Counted from the stretch's first letter, positions 9,029 through 18,128 are shown. The stretch is 64,000 bases of DNA from Pacificimonas aurantium (GCF_020092905.1 NZ_JAGSGB010000001.1:744001-808000); one strand, 5' to 3'. Notes: generated from the letters alone by a model not told the origin. Program-made: numbers and translations.

Positions 9029-10807
9029 ATGAAAACGCCCCTCCTTACCGGCCTGTGTGCCGCAATCCTGGCCGTTTCGGCCTGCGCACCGTCTGCACCG
9101 TCCGCGCCGTCGGCACCTGCCGCCACCGAGGCTCCTGCGCTCGGTTCTGCCGCGACCGTCGAATCCGGCCAGGCCGACGGCCTGGAAACTTATTCCGCGC
9201 TGGTTTCGGCCGCGCATCCGCTGGCAGCCGAAGCGGGCAAGGAGATGCTCCGTCAGGGGGGCAGCGCCGCCGATGCCGCGCTCGCGACGCTCGTCGCCCT
9301 CACCGTGGTGGAGCCGCAAAGTTCCGGCATCGGCGGCGGCGGGTTCCTCATCTATCATGACGCGGAAAGCGGCCGCACCTTCGCGCTCGACGGCCGCGAG
9401 ACGGCTCCCGAGGCCGCGCGGCCCGACATGTTCGTCGATGAAAATGGCGAGGCGCTGCCCTACCGCGCCAGCCAGGTGGGCGGAAAATCGGTCGGCGTTC
9501 CCGGCAATGTCAGGCTGATGCAGAAGCTGCATCGCCGCTTCGGCAAGCTGCCTTGGGCGCGGCTGTTCGATCCGGCGATCCGGCTGGCGGAGGAGGGCTG
9601 GGAGGTCACCCCCCGTCTGCACGAGATGCTCACGCGCTCGCAGGAGCGTGCATCGCTTACGCCGTGGGCCCGGGCTACCTTCTTCACGGCGGCGAACGAG
9701 CCGAAACCGGTAGGTACGCGCCTCACCAATCCGGCGCTCGCCAATTTCCTGCGCCATCTCCAGGCGGAGGGACCCAACGCCTTCTATTCGGGCCGCCCGG
9801 CGAGCCTGCTCGTCCAGGCCGTGGTGACCGCTCCCGTCAACGCGCAGCGCATGACGACCGCCGACCTGTCCAATTATGAAGCGAAGTGGCGCGAGCCGGT
9901 CTGCGGCGACTATCGCGGCTACCGTGTATGCGGAATGCCGCCGCCCTCCTCGGGCGGCACGACGGTGCTTGCCATCCTGAAGCAGCTCGAGCGTTTCGAC
10001 CTCGCCGCCATGGGACCGGACAGTCCGAAAAGCTGGCATCTCATCGCGGAATCGATGCGCCTCGCCTTCGCCGACCGGGAGAAATATGTCGGCGATCCCG
10101 ATTTCGTCTCCGTACCGACTGCCGGCCTTGTGGCCGACGGCTATACGACCAGCCGGGGCCAACTGATCGATCCGGCCCGGGCCGCCGAGTCTGTCGAGGC
10201 GGGCACGCCGCCGGGCGCGGGCGACATGGCCTTTCACGTCCAGCCGCCCGATGGCGGGACATCGCATTTCGTGGCCGCGGACCGCGACGGCGATGTCGCC
10301 TCGCTGACCTCCACCATCGAAAGCGTCTGGGGGTCGGGCCTCACCGTCAACGGCTATTTCCTCAACAATGAGCTGACCGACTTCAGCTTCCTGCCGACCA
10401 AAGACGGCCGCCCGGTCGCCAATGCCGTTGCAGCGGGCAAGCGGCCGCGCAGTTCGATGGCGCCGACCATCGTTTACGCACCGTCCGGCGAGGTGGCCTT
10501 TGCCATCGGCGCCGCCGGCGGTCCGACCATCATCGCGCAAACGGCGAAGGCGATTATCGGTGTCGTCGACTGGGACATGTCGATCGACGAGGCGATCGAT
10601 GCACCGCAGCTCTATGCCGCCCTTGGTCCCGTGGTGCTGGAGGAGGGCAGCGAGGTTGCCGCCTATGCCGATACCTTGTCGGAGATGGGTCATCAGGTCG
10701 CCACCAGCTCGCTCCCGCTCAAGGCCAATGGGCTCGCAAGGCGGGGCCGCGGCTGGGTCGGCGGTGCCGACGGGCGCGGGGAGGGCGCCGTCCGCGGGCT
10801 CAGATAG
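9029..10807 (+). CDS. ggt: Gamma-glutamyltransferase, lipoprotein type
   Basis: Ntn-hydrolase that cleaves gamma-glutamyl bonds such as in glutathione, outside the cytoplasm. The 592-residue precursor begins with a lipoprotein signal (LLTGLCAAILAVSACAPS) and a Ser/Ala/Pro spacer. The large-subunit region shows AGKEMLRQGGSAADAALA and GIGGGGFLIYH. Autoprocessing should occur before the nucleophile Thr411 in DGGTSHF; the small subunit has STIESVWGSGLTVNGYFLNNELTDF and the oxyanion loop KRPRSSMAPTIV. One of two GGT genes in the window; the other (25233-27068) is more divergent. Confidence 0.93.
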   Translation: MKTPLLTGLCAAILAVSACAPSAPSAPSAPAATEAPALGSAATVESGQADGLETYSALVSAAHPLAAEAGKEMLRQGGSAADAALATLVALTVVEPQSSGIGGGGFLIYHDAESGRTFALDGRETAPEAARPDMFVDENGEALPYRASQVGGKSVGVPGNVRLMQKLHRRFGKLPWARLFDPAIRLAEEGWEVTPRLHEMLTRSQERASLTPWARATFFTAANEPKPVGTRLTNPALANFLRHLQAEGPNAFYSGRPASLLVQAVVTAPVNAQRMTTADLSNYEAKWREPVCGDYRGYRVCGMPPPSSGGTTVLAILKQLERFDLAAMGPDSPKSWHLIAESMRLAFADREKYVGDPDFVSVPTAGLVADGYTTSRGQLIDPARAAESVEAGTPPGAGDMAFHVQPPDGGTSHFVAADRDGDVASLTSTIESVWGSGLTVNGYFLNNELTDFSFLPTKDGRPVANAVAAGKRPRSSMAPTIVYAPSGEVAFAIGAAGGPTIIAQTAKAIIGVVDWDMSIDEAIDAPQLYAALGPVVLEEGSEVAAYADTLSEMGHQVATSSLPLKANGLARRGRGWVGGADGRGEGAVRGLR

Positions 10808-10859
10808 CTGCTTTTGCGCGCCGCGCGTTGGAGCTTTATAGCGGCGCGAAAAAGGGGAG

Positions 10860-12662
10860 ATGCGGTCCGTGATCGACAAGGATAGCTGGCCGAACCTGGT
10901 CACGATGTTTTTCGACCAGGCGGAGAAGAAGGGCGATGCGCCCTTTCTCGGAACCAAGGTCGGCGACGAATGGCAGACGATCAGCTGGCGCGAAGCCGCC
11001 CGGCAGGTGGCGCAGGTTGCCGAGGGCCTGCTCGAACTCGGCGTCCGTCCGGGCAACCGCGTGATGCTTATTTCGGAAAACCGGCCCGAATGGTGCCTGG
11101 CCGATCTCGGCATCATGGCGGCGGGTGCCATTACCGTGCCGGCCTATACGACCAATACGGAGCGCGACCACCTCCATATCCTTGAAGATTCGCATGCCCG
11201 TGCCGCCATCGTCTCGACGACGAAGCTGGCCAAGGCCTTTCTGCCAGCCGCCTATCAAAGCGACACCTGCGAGCTTCTCATCGGTATCGAGCCGCTGTCG
11301 ATCGGCCAGTCCTCCGGGCCGCAGGTCCGGTCGTGGGAGGATTGCTTCTCCAGCCAGCCCGGCGACGTGGCGAAGGCGGCGCGACTCGCGGAAAATGTGA
11401 AACGAGATGAACTTGCCTGCCTTATCTACACCAGCGGCACCGGCGGCGCCCCTCGCGGCGTGCGCCAGCATCACGGTGCCATCCTGTGTTCGACCGCGGG
11501 CGCATACGACATTCTGGAAAGTGATTTCGGTGTAACGGACGAGCGCTTCCTCTCCTTCCTGCCGCTCAGCCACGCCTATGAGCATACCGGCGGCCAGTTC
11601 CTGCCCATCATGTGCGGCGCGGAAATCTACTACAGCCAGGGCCTCGACCGTTTGGCTGCGAATATCGAGGAAACGGGTCCGACGATCATGGTCGTCGTGC
11701 CGCGTCTGTTCGAGGTGCTGCGCCAGCGCATCATCAAGAGCATCGAGAAGCAGGGCGGTGCGGCCAAGTGGATGCTCGACCAGGCGCTCCGGCTTGGCGA
11801 AATCCGCGAGAAGAAGGGCCGCCTTCCCCTGCATGAACGTCCGCTCGACATGCTTCTGGAACGGACGATCAGGAAACGCGTGCGGGGACGCATGGGCGGC
11901 CGCCTGAAGGCGATGGTCTCGGGCGGCGCGCCGCTCAACCCCGAAGTGGGCCTGTTCTTCGAGGCATTGGGGGTGACCCTGCTCCAGGGCTATGGTCAGA
12001 CCGAGGCCGCACCCGTCATTTCCTGCAACCGGCCCCGGGCGGGAATAAAAATGCACACGGTGGGACCGCCGCTGAAGGGCGTCGATGTGCGCATTGCGGA
12101 AGACGGCGAGATCCTCGTCTCCGGCGAGCTCGTCATGCACGGCTATTGGAACAACCCTGAGGAAAGCGCGCGCACTCTGTCGGACGGCTGGCTGCATACC
12201 GGCGACATCGGCCATTTCGATCAGGACGGGCACATAGTCATCACCGACCGGAAGAAGGACCTGATCGTCAACGACAAGGGCGATAATATCGCGCCCCAGC
12301 GCGTGGAGGGCATGCTTACCCTGCAGCCCGAAATCCTGCAGGCGATGGTGTCGGGCGACAAGCGGCCCTATCTCGTTGGGCTGGTCGTTCCCGACCCCGA
12401 ATGGATGGCCGAATGGGCCGGGAAGACCGGCAAGCCGGCAGACCTTCTGACATTGAAGGACGACCCAGAATTCGTGCGCGCCGTCACTCAGGCCGTCGAC
12501 CGCGTGAACAAGACGCTGGCCACGGTAGAGAAGGTGCGCCGCATCATTATCGCCGATGCCCAGTTCACCGTCGAAAACGAGCAGATGACGCCCTCGATGA
12601 AGATTCGGCGCCACATCATCCGCGGCGTTTATGGCGAACGGCTGGATGCCCTCTACCGCTGA
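10860..12662 (+). CDS. Long-chain fatty acid-CoA ligase (AMP-forming)
   Basis: Activates a carboxylic acid to its CoA thioester through an acyl-adenylate. The 600 residues fit the FadD15-type long-chain subgroup. Motifs: P-loop CLIYTSGTGGAPRGV near residue 190 (the usual TTG-x-PKG read here as TGG-A-PRG), LSHAYEHTGG, GYGQTEAAPVISCN, then GDIGHFDQDG and ITDRKKDLIVNDKGDNIAP. The ATG at 10860 follows a GGGGAG element by a few bases. The 3' end overlaps the DUF3253 gene by 17 bases. Substrate chain length cannot be read from the sequence. Confidence 0.92.
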   Translation: MRSVIDKDSWPNLVTMFFDQAEKKGDAPFLGTKVGDEWQTISWREAARQVAQVAEGLLELGVRPGNRVMLISENRPEWCLADLGIMAAGAITVPAYTTNTERDHLHILEDSHARAAIVSTTKLAKAFLPAAYQSDTCELLIGIEPLSIGQSSGPQVRSWEDCFSSQPGDVAKAARLAENVKRDELACLIYTSGTGGAPRGVRQHHGAILCSTAGAYDILESDFGVTDERFLSFLPLSHAYEHTGGQFLPIMCGAEIYYSQGLDRLAANIEETGPTIMVVVPRLFEVLRQRIIKSIEKQGGAAKWMLDQALRLGEIREKKGRLPLHERPLDMLLERTIRKRVRGRMGGRLKAMVSGGAPLNPEVGLFFEALGVTLLQGYGQTEAAPVISCNRPRAGIKMHTVGPPLKGVDVRIAEDGEILVSGELVMHGYWNNPEESARTLSDGWLHTGDIGHFDQDGHIVITDRKKDLIVNDKGDNIAPQRVEGMLTLQPEILQAMVSGDKRPYLVGLVVPDPEWMAEWAGKTGKPADLLTLKDDPEFVRAVTQAVDRVNKTLATVEKVRRIIIADAQFTVENEQMTPSMKIRRHIIRGVYGERLDALYR

Positions 12663-12918
12663 GATCGAGGACAGGCTGCTCGGTCTTGCCCGCGATCGCG
12701 GGCAAGACAAGAGCTTCTGCCCCTCGGAGGCTGCGCGCGCGCTCGTCTCTGCGGCGCCCCCCGGCGGAAACGGAGACTGGCGCGTGCTGATGCCGGACAT
12801 ACGCACCGAAGCCTCGCGTCTCGTGGCGGCGGGGGAGCTACGCTGTACGCGTGCGGGCGCCGAGGTCGATCCGCTGTCGCCGGGCGGCCCGATCCGGCTG
12901 TCGCTGCCACTTGGTTGA
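12646..12918 (+). CDS. DUF3253 small protein
   Basis: Uncharacterised 90-residue cytoplasmic protein. The family pattern is clear: FCPSEAARALV, then DWRVLMPDIRTEASRLVAAGEL, and the end GGPIRLSLP. The shape is that of a small winged-helix-like domain, but no DNA-binding claim can be made. The ATG at 12646 lies inside the last 17 bases of the acyl-CoA ligase gene in another frame, so the pair is probably translationally coupled. An upstream ATG at 12631 is possible. Confidence 0.85.
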   Translation: MPSTAEIEDRLLGLARDRGQDKSFCPSEAARALVSAAPPGGNGDWRVLMPDIRTEASRLVAAGELRCTRAGAEVDPLSPGGPIRLSLPLG

Positions 12919-12965
12919 CCGGACGCGGACTGCTTTTCGCCGCCGCCAAAATGTCGCAGCCGCCG

Positions 12966-12979
12966 TTGACCCGGGTCAA
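12966..12979. promoter_or_regulatory. 14-bp perfect palindrome, operator candidate
   Basis: TTGACCCGGGTCAA is a perfect palindrome in the 135-base gap before the membrane protein at 13054. Size and symmetry fit a dimeric repressor site, for example of TetR or GntR type. Its first six bases also look like a -35 box, but no convincing -10 follows at 16-18 bases. Confidence 0.4.
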
Positions 12980-13053
12980 ACTTCCCGGGGGGTCCTCCGC
13001 TACCTTCACTGTCGACGCCGCGGACGATCGCGGCCCGGACAAGGAGAGCGGAT

Positions 13054-13491
13054 ATGAGCCAGGATGTGCTCCACGATTTCGACAGCCTCAGCCGTCAGGC
13101 GCAGCCTGTGGCGGTAGAGCAGCAGGCGGTGAACCCGGTTGCCCGCATCGGTCACAACCGGCCCGTGGGCGGCGTCCCGCGCGGTGTGCTCATGACCTTC
13201 ACGGGCTGCTTCGCGATCCTTCTTGGCGCTTTGGCGGCCCCGGCGTTCGGCACCGCGCCCTTCCCGCTGATCTTTGCCATCTTCGCCATTTGCTTCGCCG
13301 GCTATTTCCTGCCCATCTGGCGAACGCATGTGATGCGCGAGGCAACGGCCCGGCGGCCGCATGCCGATGTCGACACCGGCAGCGGCCGGCTCAGCGCGAA
13401 GGAAGCCGCCTGGCAGATTCTGCCGCTGCCGGCACTCCTCGCCGCCTTCGGCATCTTCGCCATCGTGGCAAAGGCCGCGATTTTCGCCTGA
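13054..13491 (+). CDS. Small membrane protein of unknown function
   Basis: Not recognised. The 145 residues have a polar N-terminus (about 45 residues, with AVNPVARIGHNRPVGG), two adjacent hydrophobic helices (about 47-65 and 69-86), a charged loop (RTHVMREATARRPHADVDTG), and a third helix at the C-terminus (about 122-144). A strong ribosome site AAGGAGAGC precedes the ATG at 13054. It stands between the DUF3253 gene and a transporter, with gaps of 135 and 67 bases, so it is probably its own unit. Confidence 0.75.
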   Translation: MSQDVLHDFDSLSRQAQPVAVEQQAVNPVARIGHNRPVGGVPRGVLMTFTGCFAILLGALAAPAFGTAPFPLIFAIFAICFAGYFLPIWRTHVMREATARRPHADVDTGSGRLSAKEAAWQILPLPALLAAFGIFAIVAKAAIFA

Positions 13492-13558
13492 ACCCTTCCA
13501 AAGGGGGCGCTTATGCGGGAAGGGGGGCGCAGATGCGCCTCCCTTCCTGTTTCCGTTC

Positions 13559-14458
13559 GTGACTGGGCCCGCTGCGGGCAACTCCACCCTCGCGGGGGCG
13601 GGCTGGACCATCGTGTCCTCGCTACTGTTCAGCGTCGCGTTTACCTTCGTCAAACTGGCGGGACAGGACATCCACCCCTTCGCCGTCGTCTTCTGGCGCT
13701 GCTTCCTAGGTGCGCTCATTCTGATGCCGTTCGTCGCTGCCGGGCGCGTGCAGATGCCGCTCAGCCGTCTGCCCGGCCATGTGGTGCGCGCCAGTTCGGG
13801 CACCATCGCGATGTTCGCGACCTTCTACGCGCTTGCGAACGCCCCCATCGCCACTGTGCAGGCGATCACCTTCGCGGCGCCCGTCTTCGCCACGGTCGCG
13901 GCGGCGCTGTTTCTGGGTGAGCGGCTGCGCTGGCGGCGCTGCGCCGCACTCGGCGTCGGCTTCGCCGGGGTGCTGATCGTGCTCCAGCCGGGCGCCGTGC
14001 CGCTGACGCCGGGAATCAGTGCGGCCATCGTCGCAGCCGTCGGGGTGGCGTTCACCGTTATCGCCATCAAGAAGCTGGTCGGCTTCGACCGCCCGGTGAC
14101 CGTCGTCGCCTGGAGCTTCGTTTTGCCGATCGTGCCCGCGCTTCTCGCCGCCAGTTTCTTCTGGACCTGGCCGCGGCCCGAGACGTGGATCTATCTCGGC
14201 ATCATCGCGCTCTTCACGCTGACCGGCCAGATCGCCATGGTGAAGGCGTTCTCGCTGGCGGAAGCCTCGGCGATCATGCCCTACGACTTCGTCCGCTTCG
14301 GCTTCATCGTCGCCGCCGGCGTCCTCGTGTTCGACGAGCCGCTCCGCGCGCCCGTGCTGGTGGGGGGAGGGATCATCCTCACCTCTTCAATTTATCTGGC
14401 CTACCGCGAAGCGCAGTTGTCGCGGCGCGGCGCCGCCTCTACCCCGCGCGTCACGTAA
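13559..14458 (+). CDS. EamA/DMT-family transporter
   Basis: Inner-membrane carrier of the drug/metabolite transporter superfamily. About 299 residues with ten predicted helices in two EamA repeats: the first begins with GWTIVSSLLFSVAFTFVKLAG and FWRCFLGALILMPF, ending near VLIVLQPG; the second runs from ISAAIVAAVGVAFTVIAIKK to ILTSSIYLAYRE, with the usual motif PYDFVRFGFIVAAGVLVFDEP. The start is uncertain: I use the GTG at 13559, although no clear ribosome site precedes it and the frame is open further upstream. Substrate unknown. Confidence 0.82.
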   Translation: MTGPAAGNSTLAGAGWTIVSSLLFSVAFTFVKLAGQDIHPFAVVFWRCFLGALILMPFVAAGRVQMPLSRLPGHVVRASSGTIAMFATFYALANAPIATVQAITFAAPVFATVAAALFLGERLRWRRCAALGVGFAGVLIVLQPGAVPLTPGISAAIVAAVGVAFTVIAIKKLVGFDRPVTVVAWSFVLPIVPALLAASFFWTWPRPETWIYLGIIALFTLTGQIAMVKAFSLAEASAIMPYDFVRFGFIVAAGVLVFDEPLRAPVLVGGGIILTSSIYLAYREAQLSRRGAASTPRVT

Positions 14459-14488
14459 GGCTTTCCAACCGACACTTCAGGGAGAAAC

Positions 14489-15274
14489 ATGATGAAACTC
14501 GATGGACTTTCCGCAGTCGTCACCGGCGGCGTTTCCGGTCTCGGCCTCGCAACCGCGAAAACGCTTGCCGCGCAGGGCGTGAAGATCGCCGTTTTCGACC
14601 TCAACGAGGAAAAGGGGAAGGCCGTCGAGTCCGAGCATGGCTTCACCTTCTGCAATGTGAACGTCACCGACGAAGAGAGCGTCGACGCCGGTTTCGAGAA
14701 GGCGCGCGCCGCCAACGGCCAGGAACGCATTCTCATCAACTGCGCCGGCACGGGTAACGCGATGAAAACCGCCAGCCGCTCGAAAAGCGACGGCTCGATC
14801 AAGCATTTCCCGCTCGATGCCTTCAACCTGATCATCCAGATCAACCTCGTCGGCACCTTCCGCTGCATCGCGAAGTCGGCGGCCGGCATGCTGTCGCTGG
14901 ATCCGCTCGACGAGAGCGGTGAGCGCGGCGCCATCGTCAACACCGCGTCGGTCGCCGCCGAAGACGGCCAGATCGGCCAGGCGGCTTATTCCGCTTCCAA
15001 GGGCGGCGTCGTCGGCATGACCCTTCCGATCGCCCGCGACCTGTCGTCGGAGGGCATTCGCGTGAACACGATCCTTCCTGGAATTTTCAACACGCCGCTG
15101 CTCCAGGGCGCCCCGCAGAACGTGAAGGATGCACTCGGCGCGCAGGTGCCGTTCCCGAAGCGTCTCGGCAATCCCGAGGAATATGCCGCACTCGCTCTCG
15201 AGATGGTGCGCAATTCCTACTTCAATGGCGAGGATGTGCGTCTCGACGGCGCGATCCGCATGGCGCCGCGTTGA
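14489..15274 (+). CDS. SDR dehydrogenase, 3-hydroxyacyl-CoA dehydrogenase type II-like
   Basis: NAD(P)-dependent short-chain dehydrogenase of 261 residues, closest in pattern to HSD10-type 3-hydroxyacyl-CoA dehydrogenases. Cofactor loop TGGVSGLGLA near residue 12, NCAGTG near 85, catalytic Ser in VNTASVAAEDGQIGQ, Tyr-Lys in AAYSASKGG, then RVNTILPGIFNTPLLQ. A GGGAGAAAC ribosome site precedes the ATG at 14489. With the acyl-CoA ligase upstream and another SDR downstream, a role in fatty acid oxidation is plausible but inferred. A strong terminator follows. Confidence 0.9.
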   Translation: MMKLDGLSAVVTGGVSGLGLATAKTLAAQGVKIAVFDLNEEKGKAVESEHGFTFCNVNVTDEESVDAGFEKARAANGQERILINCAGTGNAMKTASRSKSDGSIKHFPLDAFNLIIQINLVGTFRCIAKSAAGMLSLDPLDESGERGAIVNTASVAAEDGQIGQAAYSASKGGVVGMTLPIARDLSSEGIRVNTILPGIFNTPLLQGAPQNVKDALGAQVPFPKRLGNPEEYAALALEMVRNSYFNGEDVRLDGAIRMAPR

Positions 15275-15291
15275 TCCCGGCGATCTGATCC

Positions 15292-15331
15292 GGTGCGGCG
15301 CCGCAGCAGCGGCGCCGCACCACCTTTCTTG
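15292..15331 (+). terminator. Rho-independent terminator after the SDR gene
   Basis: A 13-bp perfect stem, GGTGCGGCGCCGC with its complement, closes a 4-base loop (AGCA) and is followed by CACCTTTCTT. Located 18 bases after the stop at 15274. Confidence 0.8.
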
Positions 15332-15421
15332 CCGCGCTTCCGTTCGGACCCGGGCTGTTTATCCCGCGCCGCCATTCGGGCAGGGGCGTGAGGAAACAGC
15401 TTGAATTAGAGGAGCGCACCC

Positions 15422-16228
15422 ATGCCCGCCCCCACTCCCTTCCAGCCGAAGGGCTCAGTCTGCATCGTCACCGGCGGCGCGAACGGCATCGGCCTCGCCC
15501 TTGCCCGCACGCTTAAGGCGGCAGGCGCCGCTCATGTCGCCCTTGCCGACCTCGATGAGACGGCGTTGGCCGAAGCGGCGGTCGAGATCGGCGGGCTTAC
15601 CTTTCCGATAGACGTCGCGGATTTCGCCGCCGTCAGTGACATGGTGGAGGCCGTCGAGGAGGCTGCCGGGCCCGTTGGCCTCTTTTGCGCCAATGCCGGA
15701 ATCGGCATCGCCGACCCCGACCCCGCCGATGCCTCGTCCGCCCCGCTCGACGCCTTCGAAAGCTGCTTTCGCGTCAACTGCATCGCCCACATCGTCGCGG
15801 CGAAGGTGATGATGTCGCGCTATCTGCGGCAGGGCGGCGGCTGGTTCCTGAACACGGTCAGCGCCGCGGGGCTGCTCAGCCAGATCGGTTCGGCGCCCTA
15901 CTCGGTCTCCAAACATGCCGCGATCGGCTTTGCCGAGTCGCTTGCCTATACCGGCCGGGACAGCGGTGTCGGCGTAACCGCGCTGTGCCCCCAGGCTGTG
16001 CGTACGGCGATGATCGGCGAGAATCCGGAAGAGGAGCTGAAGGGCGGCGCCGACGTCGACGGCATTCTCGAACCCGAAGAGGTGGCCGCCGCGGCGCTCG
16101 AGGGCCTGACCGAAGGGCGCTTCCTGGTGACGCCGCATCCCCATGTGCGCGGATATATGCAGGCGAAGGCCGCCGATTATGACCGCTGGATCGGCGGCAT
16201 GGCGAAACTGCGCCGCTCGGTCATGTAG
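15422..16228 (+). CDS. SDR-family oxidoreductase
   Basis: Short-chain dehydrogenase of 268 residues. NAD(P) loop TGGANGIGLA near residue 15, NAGIG near 92, catalytic Ser in NTVSAAGLL and Tyr-x3-Lys in PYSVSKHAA, followed by VTALCPQAVRTAM. The C-terminal region (TEGRFLVTPHPHVRGYMQAKA) is typical of the cyclohexanol/sterol-type SDRs in sphingomonads; substrate is unknown. GAGGAG precedes the ATG at 15422. It is separated from the upstream SDR gene by a terminator, so it has its own promoter. Confidence 0.88.
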   Translation: MPAPTPFQPKGSVCIVTGGANGIGLALARTLKAAGAAHVALADLDETALAEAAVEIGGLTFPIDVADFAAVSDMVEAVEEAAGPVGLFCANAGIGIADPDPADASSAPLDAFESCFRVNCIAHIVAAKVMMSRYLRQGGGWFLNTVSAAGLLSQIGSAPYSVSKHAAIGFAESLAYTGRDSGVGVTALCPQAVRTAMIGENPEEELKGGADVDGILEPEEVAAAALEGLTEGRFLVTPHPHVRGYMQAKAADYDRWIGGMAKLRRSVM

Positions 16229-16312
16229 CGAGGGCGGGCGCCGCCTGCTCCGTTCTGCCGCGCGGCGCGTGGACGCAGCCGCGCGTCCGACTTCCTTTCA
16301 CGTTCGTACTTT

Positions 16313-16337
16313 GGATCGCGTCACCGGTGCGCGATCC
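16313..16337. promoter_or_regulatory. Inverted repeat upstream of the fasciclin gene
   Basis: Perfect 8-bp arms GGATCGCG and CGCGATCC flank TCACCGGTG, itself nearly palindromic (CACCGGTG). It lies 39 bases before the fasciclin ATG. It could be an operator or a 5'-leader hairpin; no T-run follows, so it is not a terminator. Confidence 0.45.
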
Positions 16338-16375
16338 TCGCCCCCGGCACGCGAACTCTTTGGAGGGAGTTTGAC

Positions 16376-16888
16376 ATGAAGACTTTCGCAATGGCCGCAG
16401 CCGCGGCGCTTCTGACCACGACCGCGCCCGCATTGGCGTTCGACAATCATGAATCGGCCGGCATGGAAGAGGCCGGGACCATCGTCGATGTCGCATCGGG
16501 CAACGACATGTTCGGCACGCTGGTGGCGGCCGTGACCGCTGCCGACCTCGCCGACACGCTTTCCGGCCCGGGGCCCTATACGGTCTTCGCCCCGACCGAC
16601 GCTGCGTTCGAGAAGCTGCCCGCGGGCACTGTCGAGATGCTGCTGCAGCCGGAAAACAAGGACAAGCTGACCGAGATCCTGACCTACCATGTGGTGCCCG
16701 GCTCTTACATGGCAGCCGACCTGCAGGGTAAGACCATGATGGCGCCGACCGCTGCCGGGGCCGAACTTTCGATCGACGCGACAGACGGCGTGAGCGTGAA
16801 CGACGCCAGCGTCGTGAAGGCCGATGTGAAGGCCTCGAACGGCGTCATCCACGTCATCGACACGGTGCTCATGCCGCCATCCAACTAA
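16376..16888 (+). CDS. Secreted fasciclin-domain protein
   Basis: Periplasmic or secreted adhesion-type protein of 170 residues: signal peptide MKTFAMAAAAALLTTTAPALA, then one FAS1 domain. H1 and H2 boxes are visible as YTVFAPTDAAFEKLP near residue 68, ILTYHVVPG near 102 and GVIHVIDTVLMPP at the end. The usual bacterial single-FAS1 length is about 160-190. GGAGGGAG precedes the ATG. It has a terminator downstream and stands alone. Confidence 0.93.
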   Translation: MKTFAMAAAAALLTTTAPALAFDNHESAGMEEAGTIVDVASGNDMFGTLVAAVTAADLADTLSGPGPYTVFAPTDAAFEKLPAGTVEMLLQPENKDKLTEILTYHVVPGSYMAADLQGKTMMAPTAAGAELSIDATDGVSVNDASVVKADVKASNGVIHVIDTVLMPPSN

Positions 16889-16959
16889 GCCGTCCAACTA
16901 AGCCATCTGGCCGGATGTCGGCCTGAGCTGTCAGGCGGCTCCGGCTTCGATGGCATGCG

Positions 16960-16998
16960 AAGGGCCGCCGTCTCCCGATGTAGGAGGCGGCGGCCCTT
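16960..16998. terminator. Bidirectional-looking terminator between fasciclin and GST genes
   Basis: A 16-bp stem with one G-T pair, AAGGGCCGCCGTCTCC against GGAGGCGGCGGCCCTT, with a 7-base loop. On the plus strand it is followed by TCCTGTTGTTT, and on the minus strand by TCGC, so it mainly serves the fasciclin gene; the convergent GST gene ends 39 bases away. Confidence 0.8.
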
Positions 16999-17036
16999 TC
17001 CTGTTGTTTGACAGCTCTTGCGGAAACGCGGGCCCG

Positions 17037-17660
17037 TCAGCTCGCCGCGACCGGCTCCATCTTCTGCTTGGCGAGAGCGGTCTTCACGCTCTCATCCCGT
17101 TCCATCCGCGCGCGAAAGGCCTTCAGCTTCGGATAGTCGTCGATCGACAGCGGCGTCATCTCGATCCAGCGTGTGATGACGTAGAGATAGGCGTCGGCGA
17201 AGCTGCGCTCGGACAGGTAGAATTCGCCCGCCATCCTATCGTTCAGCCGCTGATAGTGACCGCGCAGTTTTTCGTACGTCTTCTCCTTGATGGCCTCATG
17301 CTGGCTTTCGTCGGCGATCAGGCTGCCCGGCGCGAAGTGGCCCGCATAGTCGGCATGAACTTCCGAGGTCATGTAGGAGAGGGCCTCGGCCTCGCAGCGG
17401 CCGAGCCGCTTGTCGCGCGCATAGCCTTCGGTGCCATATTCCGCGCCCAGATAGGTCATGATCGCGGCGGCTTCGGTCATCACGTCGCCGTCGTCGAAGA
17501 CCAGCGCGGGAACCTGGCCCAGCGGGTTGATCTCCAGATACCAGTCCTCTTTCTGCTGGCCGCGTTCCAGCGTTTCGATTTCGACCGGCGCGTTCAGCCA
17601 GTGCGCCGCGATATTGGGCGCAAGCGCACAGGTGCCGGGCAGCGTGTAGAGTTTCGTCAT
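17037..17660 (-). CDS. Glutathione S-transferase family protein
   Basis: Cytosolic GST-fold protein of 207 residues. The N-terminal thioredoxin-like domain begins MTKLYTLPGTCALAPNIAA, where the Ser/Cys region is typical of beta-class bacterial GSTs; NPLGQVPALVFDDGDVMTEAAAI is the cis-proline and glutathione gamma-Glu site. The C-terminal helical domain includes ERSFADAYLYVITRW. I chose the ATG at 17660 over an in-frame start at 17696 because family members begin at this strand. Substrate is unknown. Confidence 0.9.
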   Translation of the reverse strand: MTKLYTLPGTCALAPNIAAHWLNAPVEIETLERGQQKEDWYLEINPLGQVPALVFDDGDVMTEAAAIMTYLGAEYGTEGYARDKRLGRCEAEALSYMTSEVHADYAGHFAPGSLIADESQHEAIKEKTYEKLRGHYQRLNDRMAGEFYLSERSFADAYLYVITRWIEMTPLSIDDYPKLKAFRARMERDESVKTALAKQKMEPVAAS

Positions 17661-17765
17661 GGTCTCCGATCCGTTCGAACAGGCTTTCCCGGCCAACGGT
17701 GGAGGCGGCGGCAGGGGTCCCTGCCCGGGGACCGGCGCGTTGCCGCAGGCGCGTGCCGCCCGGCC

Positions 17766-18053
17766 CTAGAGCGCCTCGATCTGACGCGCGAGGTCGATGT
17801 CGCGCATCGACAGACCGTCGGCATCATGCGTCGTCAGGACGATGTCGACCCTGTTGTAGACGTTCGACCATTCGGGGTGATGATCTGCCTTTTCCGCCAG
17901 CAGGGCCACCTGCGCCATGAAGCCGAAGGCGCGCGTGAAATCGTCGAAGCGGAAGCTTTTCCGGATGGCGTCGCCTCCCTCCACTTCGGACCAGCCGGGA
18001 AGGGAGGGGATCAGGTCGGCGCGCTCGGCGCCGGTCAGTTTGGAAATGGCCAT
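17766..18053 (-). CDS. phhB: 4a-hydroxytetrahydrobiopterin dehydratase
   Basis: Recycles the carbinolamine formed by pterin-dependent hydroxylases. At 95 residues it is full length. The active-site motif [23 protein letters not shown] contains the conserved histidine pair and the [20 protein letters not shown] is the dimer helix. No phenylalanine hydroxylase gene is nearby. It points away from the zinc-protease gene at 18129, sharing a 75-base gap. Confidence 0.93.
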   Translation of the reverse strand: MAISKLTGAERADLIPSLPGWSEVEGGDAIRKSFRFDDFTRAFGFMAQVALLAEKADHHPEWSNVYNRVDIVLTTHDADGLSMRDIDLARQIEAL

Positions 18054-18128
18054 GCGCTTCCCTAGGGCTGCGGCACCCCCTATCTCAAGTCCCCCGTCCC
18101 CGCAGGCACATCGTTACCGCAGGCCCCC

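Noticed and set aside
10836-12806. Long minus-strand open frame across the acyl-CoA ligase
   Set aside because: The plus strand encodes a full AMP-forming ligase with all motifs. The minus product is arginine/histidine-rich shadow.
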